Positions 10,351 to 18,845 of a stretch of 24,389 bases of DNA are shown here, piece after piece; the stretch's first letter is position 1, and every line of letters starts with the position of its first letter. A model generated the notes under the pieces. The model was not told the DNA's origin. It made no database searches and worked only from the letters and a program-made list of their open reading frames with translations. The stretch covers positions 1-24,389 of the forward strand of contig JAUCBJ010007304.1 in the NCBI GenBank assembly GCA_032718475.1, written 5' to 3'. The DNA is from Nemertoderma westbladi. Taxonomy: Eukaryota; Xenacoelomorpha; Nemertodermatida; Nemertodermatidae. Both the position numbers and the translations under genes were made by a program.

Positions 10351-11300
10351 ATCAATTATTTTGGAATAATTGAATTTCTGAATTTTTAGGGGTTACTTGG
10401 TTACTTTAACTTACTTTATTACCGTTATTTAAGCAGTAGTCCAACTGATATTTAGACCTAATTGTTGTATGGCAGGCCTACTATTTATAAATCTTTGAGT
10501 TGATTTATAATATATATATACCCGTTTAATGGGTTTTGTCAATATTTGAAATAAATGTTATTATTTCTGGGGGGAGTCACTACACAGAAGCTGTGCGCTC
10601 TCAGTGGAGTGCTACTTGTTGGACACTAAAACAAATAATTCTAATTTACCTAAGTTACTTAATACTACAAATGACGTACAATTCGGGGTGAGATTACAAT
10701 CTCTAAATAAACACAAAAATTACAAGTACGAATTTTTAGGGTAATTTTACAAGAAGTCTACAAACCAGCCTAACAAAGGGTTAGAAATCTGGTTATTACA
10801 ACGGACAGAGTACTACGGTATTTGAAAATAATAAGTAGTAGTAAATATACTGCGTTGTCCAGATAGAAAAATACCACCGTCTGACGACTTATAGCCGTGG
10901 CGCTATAAGTACTACGTTATGTATCACGGAGTGTTCCTACCTAGAAGTTAATTACCGCGGTCTACCAGAACCAATGTGCCTATTAACCACTTTACAACAC
11001 AAATATACTGCCTACACACTAATCACCTTTGGAAAGCACTGTACACTAAACCCTAAATTAGGTACAAGTGCTTATACAATAAATAATCAGTAGTTAAATA
11101 TACTTGAACAGCTAAAAGAACCACAGTATCTGCCGGAGTGACCAAAGCATAAAATCTCCAGTCTTTACCTACGCCGAGCAGCCCTGATGTAGTACCGGAG
11201 TTAGTTTAACTATAACGGTATGTATAACAAGCACAATTACTGTAGGAATAAACTTGGGGATATGAATGTTGCGAATAATAGCATAAACTCTGAATAATAA

Positions 11301-11873
11301 ATATTACGCTACGGGTACAGACTACTCAAACAAAATGCAGACCAAATACTGACAGACTACTATCAAGCCTAAACAAACTACGGTATATGCAGACTCCGAA
11401 ATGGTTAGTTAGTATGCGTTCTAACCTAGTAGTACGACTTATTCTTTCAGAGGGGGTTTACCTCACAGCACTGGAAGCCCCTACGTTCCCAACTGGCACT
11501 TTATCGGACATACACTCTACACACACCGAAATTTCCTCAGACCTAACAACAGCCAGACAACTATCCAGCCTACAAATTATCTAAATAAGAATTATACGCT
11601 ACCCGTACAGACTACACAAACAAAGTACAGACCAAACGATGGCAGACTACTATCAAGCCTAAATAAACTACAGTATATGCAGACTCCGAAATGATTAGTT
11701 AGTATGCGTTCTAACCTAGTAGTACGACTTATTCTTTCAAAGGGGGTTTACCTCACAGCACTTGAAGCCCCTACGTTCCTAACTAGCACTTTATCGGACA
11801 GATGCTCTACACACACTGCAATCCGTTCAGACTTAACAACAGTCAGACAACAATCTAGCCTACAAATTGTCTG
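11301..11873. repeat. ~290-bp tandem duplication
   Basis: Unit one (11301-11590) and unit two (11591-about 11873) are head-to-tail, with an offset of 290 (for example GTACAGACTAC at 11314 and 11604). Long shared runs include TAGTTAGTATGCGTTCTAAC and CTAGTAGTACGACTTATTCT. Identity is about 90 percent by eye. No reading frame is conserved between the two, so it is non-coding. Confidence 0.85.
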
Positions 11874-11880
11874 TACAATC

Positions 11881-12173
11881 TGAGCAGGCTTACACGCCTT
11901 CTGCTCAATATTGGCCTACAAATAAATAAAAACTGACAGAAATAAGTAAAATCTCAATAAAAAACCAGGGCTGCAGTCCCTGATTAATTATTAAGGCCTA
12001 CCGGTATATAATTATCGAATCGAATAATACTGCTGTACTTGTACTGTTGTAAGTACCAGTCCGGGTGATCTGGCAGTCAGGCCTACTGGTTACCGGTCGA
12101 CCGGTACTATCAACTTGATTGCTTACGCCGCAATCAAGAAGCAATAACTGTTACTGTTCTTACCAGAACAGTA
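11881..12173. repeat. Cluster of short perfect hairpins and a 16-bp palindrome
   Basis: Five inverted repeats lie in order. TGAGCAG/CTGCTCA is at 11881-11907. CAGGG/CCCTG is at 11966-11982, around a CTGCAG loop. The 16-bp palindrome TACCGGTCGACCGGTA is at 12091-12106. CTTGATTGC/GCAATCAAG is at 12114-12138 with a 7-nt loop. TACTGTTCT/AGAACAGTA is at 12152-12173 with a TACC loop. The last three sit within 83 bp. They lie just inside LTR-like copy A, where a retroelement transcript would carry its packaging and dimerisation leader, but that role is inference. Confidence 0.6.
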
Positions 12174-12222
12174 TTAAACTGTATTTTTTGCCTACCCTGC
12201 AATTAGACGAAACATCCGTTAT

Positions 12223-12873
12223 TGTTCGCGCTTTCAGACCTTTAGCAGTTTAACCTGCCAAATTTGGATGTCTTTTAGATGATAGATAGTCTTTAGCCTA
12301 TGACAAGTATTTGATACACTACATTAGCCGAAACCAGTCTATGCGCGATCATTCACCCGCTGGATATACCCGGGAGACTGGGTTCGGGAGCCTAACCGTA
12401 TTGCGGGGTAGGCCTACTGTATTATTCGACTGATCGTAATATATATAATCTCTGACAAATATTATTCACTTTCGGGAAATATTAACAGTTCCTTTAGGAC
12501 GTGGCGCTTTAAATATATAAACAGAGTTATGACTTAAACTAGACACAACGGGATGGCTATAGATTCACGTATATGGCGCATTCTTTAGGAGATGCTTCGT
12601 TATCAATCACGATCATACACAATACTGCACAATGCTGCACCCTAATCTGCCGACCTTCACTAATTTTAGTCACATATAAGGAGAACAACAGACAATACGT
12701 GTAGGGCCTATAAAATAGCATTAGATTCACTTCAAACCACTTAATGTAAGTCGCAATCGTTATATGTATCCGGTCTCTCTAACCTTTAGTATATCAAGAA
12801 GATTGGGGTGTCTGATTGTTTATCAGTATTCCAAATATAATATTCCATCAACAAATATAATGAATAACCGACA
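12223..12873 (-). mobile_element. LTR-like repeat, copy A (TG...CA, ~651 bp)
   Basis: It matches 17493-18160 along its whole length at roughly three quarters to four fifths identity by eye, and its 3' third matches 1-217 inverted. Read on the minus strand it begins TGTCGGTTATT and ends GCGCGAACA, so it has TG...CA ends. It contains a TATA-like run (TTTATATATTTAAA) and a strongly kept block (AAAGCGCCACGTCC, TTAATATTTCCCGAAAG) shared with copy B. It is in the same orientation as the minus-strand gag and lies upstream of it, so it may be that element's 5' LTR. The sequence just inside shows no TGG-starting primer-binding site. A solo LTR or unrelated interspersed repeat is the alternative. Confidence 0.65.
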
Positions 12874-14160
12874 GTAAATAGCAGTACAAAGTTTAAGGTA
12901 TGAAGAAGATATGTTGTGTTATGTTATGATAACGGATATACGTTCTATAATTAAGCCTACTAATGTTGAACTAAAGACTGAAACACGGAGGTTCCACGCC
13001 GGTGTTGTAGGCTGTGGACAAAATCACATACTGACTCACTTCACTAGTTTCTATATACAATCTCCAACACAGAGGCAAAAAACGCTCTGATTGGTCGACC
13101 GAACAAAGAGAGAACAAAGAACAAAGAGATGTTCCACGTGGCAATATCAGCTGTTAGCCGTCGTCATGGTAGCTACACTGTTTCAAGAGGATCCGGCGTA
13201 TTGCGTCATAGAATTGCTAATCATGTCCGCTAAAGTACACATACAGAAGAAATGGCTTTTATGTCCTCTAAAACAACAATACAGTAAGGACACGGCCTTT
13301 TATGCCTGTTAAACCAACTACAGAGTACTTTACGGGGAAAATAACCGGCTAATTACGCAAAAGCCTTTACAGTCCAACCATTATAGAAAACATCAATGAG
13401 TTTATCAATCTGATCATTATTTTTTCATTTAAATTTTTATTTACTTCATGCATTGTTACAATATATACTTATAATTGCACATTATATTTTATGTGAATTA
13501 AAAACAGACAAATTTATGTTGATGAAGTAGGACGCCGCCTTGTTGCAATGCGAGTTGAGTGGCGGTTGCCCTAATCATTTGTTTTTGTTCAAATACGACT
13601 GATGTTGCGGATATAAAAGTTTAATGATTTAACAATTATTTGTTATTATTTGTTTCCAAATTCGTCCCATTATCATTCCAAAAGGAATAAAATTGCATAA
13701 AATTACTTTACATAAAAGTAGAGTGCATTTCTTTTGTCTCTCTTTTTATTACCGGAGTTTGATAGTCGGATTCCACGCCTATAAACGACTAAGTGAAATT
13801 TGGAACAAGATCTTGAAAGCGCAGTGAGTGACATATAGAGTTACTCCACAGTTGTAGAAAAACTACCTGTTGCTCTAAGTAATGGCGTTCTTTAATTAAT
13901 AAATGTAAGTTCCTGTACTTATAATATAGAACGCCTTGCTCTAAATACTTATTATTATTATTATTATTTTTAGCTTGTTATGTGAGGTTGCTATGCAACA
14001 TACAAACACGACAGACAACTGATACAATCAGCAGCTGTGGCTTCTGTCCGTCTGTTGGTGCTGTTTTTTCGAATTCAGTAGGCCTTGCGGTATTGATTAA
14101 ATAAAGCTGTTTCGCATACCGGTAACTGTAGAAGTACGGTACAAATAAGTTCGACAAAAT
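12874..14160. other. 5' flank of the DNAAF11 gene, no gene seen
   Basis: This is 1.29 kb of AT-rich sequence with no coding region I would support; the longest open frames are under 75 codons and featureless. It contains an AACAAAGA-rich stretch near 13100-13130, a short (TTA)n microsatellite at about 13949-13970, and an X-box at 13987-13999. The promoter of the DNAAF11 gene should lie in its last few hundred bases. Confidence 0.6.
13987..13999. promoter_or_regulatory. Palindromic X-box (RFX-type site) upstream of DNAAF11
   Basis: GTTGCTATGCAAC is a perfect inverted pair of GTTGC half-sites with a 3-bp spacer, the form bound by RFX transcription factors. It ends 161 bp before the DNAAF11 ATG, within the distance typical for ciliary genes, many of which are RFX targets. 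RFX control is inferred from motif, position and gene class together. Confidence 0.65.
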
Positions 14161-15501
14161 ATGGTTAAAATCACAGAGCAATTACTCCGAAAACGTTCCG
14201 AACATAACAATTGCGAAATTTCTACCTTAGAAGAAGTTTCTTTGCATCAGGAAGATATCGAAAAAATAGAACATTTGGATAAATGGTGCCGGGAACTAAA
14301 GATCCTTTATCTGCAAGGCAATGTAATCGCAAAAATCGAGAACGTGAGCCGGTTAAAAAAGCTAGAGTACTTAAATCTCGCGCTGAACTGTATTGAGCGG
14401 GTTGAGAATCTGGAGGGGTGCGAGTCGTTGAATAAACTTGATTTAACCGTAAATTTTATTGGAGATATAACTTCGTTGTCGTCATTAAAAGGTAATATAC
14501 ATTTGAAAGAACTTTATTTAACTGGTAATCCTTGCGCACAGTACGACGGCTATAGGGAATATGTTATCTCCACGCTCCCCCAACTACAGTCGCTAGATGG
14601 GACCAGAATACACCGGTCACATCAGATAAAAGCCACTCAGGACGTCGAGGAAAAACTCCAAGCGCTGTGGCACCAACAGAACGAGAACATGTTAGAACGC
14701 CAGCGCCAGCGAATAGAGGCGAAACGCGTCGAAAAGGAAGCGAAACTAGTCGACGAAACGGACCTAACTGCGGAAGAGCGGGAGGCGAAACGACGCGACT
14801 TCTGGGCGGAGGAAAGCGGGTACACCCCGGAGGCGCGGGTCGAGATGCAGCGCCGGATCCGAGAGGAGAAAGGAGACGCGGTGGAGCGGCTGGAGAGGAG
14901 CGAACCGAGTCGCACCCGCTCGCTATTCAACGAGGACGGTCGGCCCTACAACGTGAACGAACCGAAGCTCGAGTTTAATCTCTCCGAGAACGATGAGAAA
15001 CAAAGTTACATTCTCGATCTGTCAGTTTACAAACACCTCGATTCGAGTCTGTTGGATGTGGACGTTCAACCCAACTATCTTCGGATTATCGTTAAAGGTA
15101 AAATATTCCAATTGCACCTCCGCAGGGAGGTGAATACGGACCGATCGAAAGCCCAGAGGTCTGGAGTTACTGGTCATCTGTTGCTGACTATGCCATTTAT
15201 GGATGCGTTTATTAAATCGCATACATCAGCAGTTACCGGCGATAGTAAGCTGGTTGGGCGTAGTAGCGATAGTAAGCTGGGGGGACGTAGTAGCGATAGT
15301 AATCTGGGTGGGCGTAGTAGCGATAGTAAGCTGGTTGGGCGTAGTAGCGATAGTGCAACTGATAGTTCGGGGGATACAGAGCAGGTAAGAGGGGCGTTAA
15401 ATAAAAGGGAATGGTTGGAGGTTGGGGATTTATCTTGGAAGAAAGATAAAGTTACCGAATCAGAATGTGTTGACGACTCAGATGTACCTCCCTTAATGTA
15501 A
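14161..15501 (+). CDS. DNAAF11: Dynein axonemal assembly factor 11 (LRRC6/tilB homologue), intronless
   Basis: DNAAF11 is a cytoplasmic factor that helps pre-assemble outer and inner dynein arms for motile cilia, working with HSP90 co-chaperones. The 446-aa product is close to the usual length (human is about 466). It has leucine-rich repeats at about residues 25-150 (LKILYLQGN, LEYLNLALN, LNKLDLTVN, LKELYLTGNP), closing with an LRR-cap-like LPQLQSLDG. A charged coiled-coil-like region follows at about 155-255, then a CS/p23-like domain at about 266-345, then a Ser-rich tail with four 9-residue repeats. The C terminus DVPPLM fits the family. The ATG has A at -3 and G at +4 and is preceded by an in-frame TAA at 14146. 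Vertebrate orthologues have many introns; this copy has none and no frame damage. I see no poly(A) tract after the stop, so intron loss or an old functional retrogene both fit. The segment 14640-14960 is much more GC-rich than its surroundings. Confidence 0.93.
   Translation: MVKITEQLLRKRSEHNNCEISTLEEVSLHQEDIEKIEHLDKWCRELKILYLQGNVIAKIENVSRLKKLEYLNLALNCIERVENLEGCESLNKLDLTVNFIGDITSLSSLKGNIHLKELYLTGNPCAQYDGYREYVISTLPQLQSLDGTRIHRSHQIKATQDVEEKLQALWHQQNENMLERQRQRIEAKRVEKEAKLVDETDLTAEEREAKRRDFWAEESGYTPEARVEMQRRIREEKGDAVERLERSEPSRTRSLFNEDGRPYNVNEPKLEFNLSENDEKQSYILDLSVYKHLDSSLLDVDVQPNYLRIIVKGKIFQLHLRREVNTDRSKAQRSGVTGHLLLTMPFMDAFIKSHTSAVTGDSKLVGRSSDSKLGGRSSDSNLGGRSSDSKLVGRSSDSATDSSGDTEQVRGALNKREWLEVGDLSWKKDKVTESECVDDSDVPPLM
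15241..15348 (+). repeat. Four 27-bp in-frame repeats in the DNAAF11 tail
   Basis: The 27-bp unit encodes DSKLVGRSS or DSKLGGRSS (third copy DSNLGGRSS), repeated four times at residues 361-396 and followed by a partial start (DS). It lies between the CS-like domain and the acidic C terminus. The near-identity of the units at DNA level points to recent slippage, so copy number may vary between individuals. Confidence 0.9.
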
Positions 15502-17169
15502 ATTATGTTTGCTAATTGCTACAGTTTTGATTGCTCGAGGCCGTTAGCGTTTAAGTGGTTCCAATGATTGCATATTTATATTCTTCTATTATTGTTTGTT
15601 AAAGTTAAGTTATTTTTCTGAAGTATTTTTTATTGTAATGTCATATAATTATAAATAAGTCTTATAATTGTCACAAAGTATCTCAGTTATTGCGTTTTCC
15701 AGAGATAATAGGTCGTCTTTAAACCAGACACGTACTAACTGTGTTTGTTTGTATATATTCTTATTATAAAAGAAGTCTACAGTAGTTACTAGGTGGGATA
15801 AATATTTCTCCATTTGACGCAACACCGCCGCGGCCGCTATGAGGGAGGTGAATACCGCGGCCGCTCCTAAAGCCGCAGGCCATCGCTAACTATATAGGTT
15901 AACTTGGGATTCTGGGGGACTTTTCGATGAAGGAACAGACCAAATTTTTTTATTTTCTCACCAGGGGAGCGGCTCGGAATTCTAAGATATTAGCAACTCT
16001 AACATTATTAAATCTAACCCTTCGACGGACACGGCGGACAAAAATCCGTCATTTTTTCGACAATTTTAAAATTTTTTTGAAAGGCGCTCTACAGTGGCTC
16101 GAAAAAACCCTAGGTAATTGCTTAGCCGACGCCGGGATACGATAGAAGGGATTAATTAGTGAATTCGTTTTTTTTTTCAAAAAAGATTACCACGCCTTTT
16201 TTCAGAAAATGTCCGTCAAAGTTGAAAAAACGGACAAAATGACTTTGCGGGATCCGCTATAACTCGGCTAATATTAATCGTACGGGGACGAAAGTAACGC
16301 GGTTGGAAATGGGAAGAGTGGTACTACCTTCGTATCGAATGGGGGTAAGATATTTATTAAAATTTCGGGTGGAAAAAGGGGCTGTAAATTTGTACGTTTT
16401 TGTCCGTCTTTTTTGGAAAACTTATTTCCGAAATGTTTAATTCGACAACGCGGGTAGGAATCCACTAATTATTTTATGAAACTCTTAGAAGACCATTGGG
16501 GCTACGTTCCTATCGAATGGGGGTACAAAAAATATGTCGGCAATAGGGGCCAAAAAGGGCCAGAATTTGTAAAATAGTTTTTATCGAATAATTTTTTATT
16601 TTTAACTTTAGTTGGTTAAGGTACATTCTATACAGTCAATATCCATACGGGGAATTCAAATATGCTATCGGTTTTGCTCCAAGGATGATATTAAAAAAAT
16701 GAGGGCCAAAATTATAATTTCGCGCTTCAAACTTGCTTCGCGGGAAATCGTCTAGCTCGAAAACTACTTAACTTACGGGAGATTTGTTTACACAGACTTA
16801 TAGTGCGTTAAATTATCTATCTAACAACGTTAATCACAGCGCCGGAGGTATTATAAAACTGGAGCGGCAGGCGATCGTGTGAAATATAATATTTATAAAA
16901 AGGGACGAAACATTTTTTTTTTAACAAATCGCTATTCCATTATAATTTAGCGTATTGCGCCAAAAGTACCTGTAAAAAGTATCAAATTAACCCCGCTATC
17001 TTTTATCTTAACATATATAATTAAAATTACGAATTTTAAGGGTCGAAAAATATCGCGTTATTTTGGCCCTTTTTTTTAATTTTTTTGGGGCCAAAAATAA
17101 CCCCTTCTCAAAAGATTAAGAAAAAAATTACGGCAAAGAATATACCAATTTTATTGAATTTGGACCACC
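15502..17169. other. 3' flank of DNAAF11, AT-rich non-coding
   Basis: No gene is visible on either strand. No canonical AATAAA lies close after the stop codon; only weak variants are present. Items seen are as follows. An 11-bp direct repeat CCGCGGCCGCT sits at 15828-15838 and 15855-15865 in an otherwise AT-rich area. TATCGAATGGGGGTA occurs twice, at 16333-16347 and 16511-16525. A TTTTGGCCC/GGGCCAAAA hairpin is at 17061-17096. From about 15900 on there are many runs of A, T and G with recurring GTCCGT and GGGGCCAAAA words, suggestive of a decayed unclassified repeat. Confidence 0.5.
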
Positions 17170-17353
17170 AGAACCGAAGTTAGAGCGATTTTAGTGAAAA
17201 AATAAAAATAATTTTAAATAAGAATGGTCAATATTGGATTTCGAACCCGCGAACTTCGGTTTCATTAACGTGATTGATAACCACTAGACTATGTGACCAA
17301 GAGAATTTGAAATTTTCGAGTGACTATTTTTAAACATCAATAACTTCGGTTCT
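17170..17353. repeat. Inverted repeat flanking a tRNA-like relic
   Basis: AGAACCGAAGTTA at 17170-17182 is the exact reverse complement of TAACTTCGGTTCT at 17341-17353, and similarity extends weakly beyond. The ~160 bp between them contains the tRNA-like sequence, which itself repeats AACTTCGGTT. This could be the remains of a short mobile element; no target duplication is clear. Confidence 0.45.
17226..17298 (-). pseudogene. tRNA-derived relic with Pol III A and B boxes
   Basis: Read on the minus strand, 73 nt start GGTCACA and end TGACC, so five acceptor pairs survive. TAGTCTAGTGG matches the Pol III A box, and GGTTCGAAATCC matches the B box with one extra A. The D, anticodon and T stems pair poorly, so no anticodon can be trusted and a working tRNA is unlikely. 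A tRNA pseudogene or the head of a SINE is the better reading. Confidence 0.55.
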
Positions 17354-17492
17354 ACAGGGCCGTTTAATCTGAAACTTTTTTCATTGCATAGAGGATAGAT
17401 TGTAGTGTGTGAAATAGGATAAAACTTGGGAAAAGACTTATGTGCACAAAGTGCAAAATGCACTTAAATCTAGTGAACATTTTTTCGATAGT

Positions 17493-18160
17493 TGTTCGCG
17501 CTTTTGAAGACCTTTAGCAGTTTAACCTGCCAAATTTTATATGTCTTTTAGTTAATTAAACCACTTTAGCATACGACAATAATTTATGCTAATACGCAAA
17601 ACATTAGCCGAAATCAGCCCATGCGCGATCATTCACCCGATGGATCTACACCCGGGAGACTGAATTCGGATGCTTGAATTGTATTATTACAGTGTAAGGT
17701 TGCAGTGTATACCTAATGTATTATTCGATAGATCGCTAATAATTAATCTCTGACAGATATTATTGGCTTTCGGGAAATATTAACAGTTCCTTTAGGACGT
17801 GGCGCTTTATCTATTTAAACAGAACTAAGACTTATACTAAAACGCAACGATACTGCTTATGATTAAAGTATAAAGCGTATTCTTTAGGAAATACTTTGTT
17901 ACCAATCACAATCATACACACTATTCTGCCGACCGTCAGTATATTTGATCACACATAAAGAGAGCAGTAATTGACTCACGTAGGGTCTGCTAAATAACAT
18001 TGGATTCAATACACACCACATTAATATAAATCGCAATTGTTATATATAGCCGGTCTCTCTAACCTGTAGTGTTATCAAGAAAATTGGGAATTGGGTGATT
18101 TATCCGTATTCTCCAAATAGCAATATTTCCATCAACAAATATTTACAATTAATAACTGAC
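17493..18160 (-). mobile_element. LTR-like repeat, copy B, interrupted at its end by the Gypsy element
   Basis: It is a full-length relative of copy A in the same orientation. Both share TTTAGCAGTTTAACCTGCC, GCGCGATCATTCACCCG, TTAACAGTTCCTTTAGGACG and CCGGTCTCTCTAACC. On the plus strand copy A ends AATAACCGACA; copy B reads AATAACTGAC and then switches to the Gypsy terminal repeat, so the Gypsy insertion lies one base before the family's expected end. With copy A it brackets the 4.6 kb that holds DNAAF11. Confidence 0.7.
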
Positions 18161-18261
18161 CGCCACCCAGTTGGGTAGCACCCACCATTCCCTTTGAGGC
18201 TGTGCCATAGGTCAGGACCGACCCTTCACCTTACTGCTGTTTTTATGTACATCATAGCCTA
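18161..18261 (+). repeat. 5' terminal repeat of the Gypsy element (visible matched part)
   Basis: These 101 bp are identical to 24289-24389. The repeat continues to the right of 18261 for an unknown length, at most to the ORF start at 18846, because the matching copy is cut by the window end. Confidence 0.9.
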
Positions 18262-18845
18262 CCGGTTGTTGTGTCTGTGTCTTCCATATTACCGCAGTAC
18301 CGCGTTTGTGCTGCATACCTATCTGTCCCATTATACTGCTATACAGTTATATGAGTTGTGATACATATACATTTGCCTTTGTTGCTGTTCATACACCAGC
18401 TTCTTCTTTACCTTGGCGTGGTGGCAGCTTGTGTTCGATCTCCACTGCCTTGATTACCTAATTTACTTAGTCTGTTATTCCAGTATTTGTATTCTACAAC
18501 TCTACCATTCTGCCATTACCGACACAGGTACTTCTAGCCACTAGGCCTATAGCAAATAGGCCTAGACGACGTTCCCAATCTGCTACACTACCGGTACTTT
18601 CACCAGGGAGAATTCAATTCCTTACAACTGTACAACAGCACCGGTCAGCCAGTGTTCGTTTACTGCATACCGGTACAGCTTTACCTGTTGCAGAACTGAC
18701 TGTCCCCAAAGTAATTATACCCGAATGCCGAACTGTTAGTTTTACCACTATCAAAATCAATCAAACTCAAAAGACGTTTTATTTATTCCAGTACTGCCTG
18801 TCAGCCTTCCCTGCCAATCTACGGTCCGTAGTCAGTCATCAGGTC

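Larger units (their letters stand above)
9966..12222 (-). other. Long leader-like non-coding stretch upstream of the BEL-type ORFs
   Basis: This is 2.26 kb of AT-rich sequence with no credible gene on either strand. On the minus strand it lies between the LTR-like copy A and the first ORF. It holds the ATACCGGTAT array (10103-10350), a 290-bp tandem duplication (11301-11873) and a run of hairpins (11881-12173). If copy A is the 5' LTR, this would be the transcript leader. A 2.26-kb leader is long for a BEL/Pao element, and no tRNA primer-binding site is recognisable next to copy A, so the assignment stays open. Confidence 0.4.

Noticed and set aside
11387-11584. 65-codon plus-strand open frame in the 290-bp duplication
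   Set aside because: The second tandem unit does not keep the frame open, and there is no domain.
13950-14160. Processed-retrogene hallmarks around DNAAF11
   Set aside because: There is no poly(A) tract after the ORF and no flanking target duplication that I can see, so retroposition cannot be claimed from this window.
14637-14978. Overlapping open frames in other frames within DNAAF11
   Set aside because: They coincide with the GC-rich, stop-poor part of the gene and have Arg/Ser-rich shadow composition.
15126-15853. Shared GGGAGGTGAATAC in DNAAF11 and in the downstream GC-rich patch
   Set aside because: A 13-base match with no flanking similarity is compatible with chance in a window of this size.
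17226-17298. Functional tRNA gene on the minus strand
   Set aside because: The A and B boxes are present, but the D, anticodon and T stems pair poorly and the T loop has an extra base. It is kept only as a relic.
18413-18445. TGGCGTGGTGGCAGC followed by TTCGAT as a tRNA primer-binding site for the Gypsy element
   Set aside because: The spacing and stem pairing do not match the reverse complement of a tRNA 3' end, and the LTR end is unknown, so there is no adjacency to support it.
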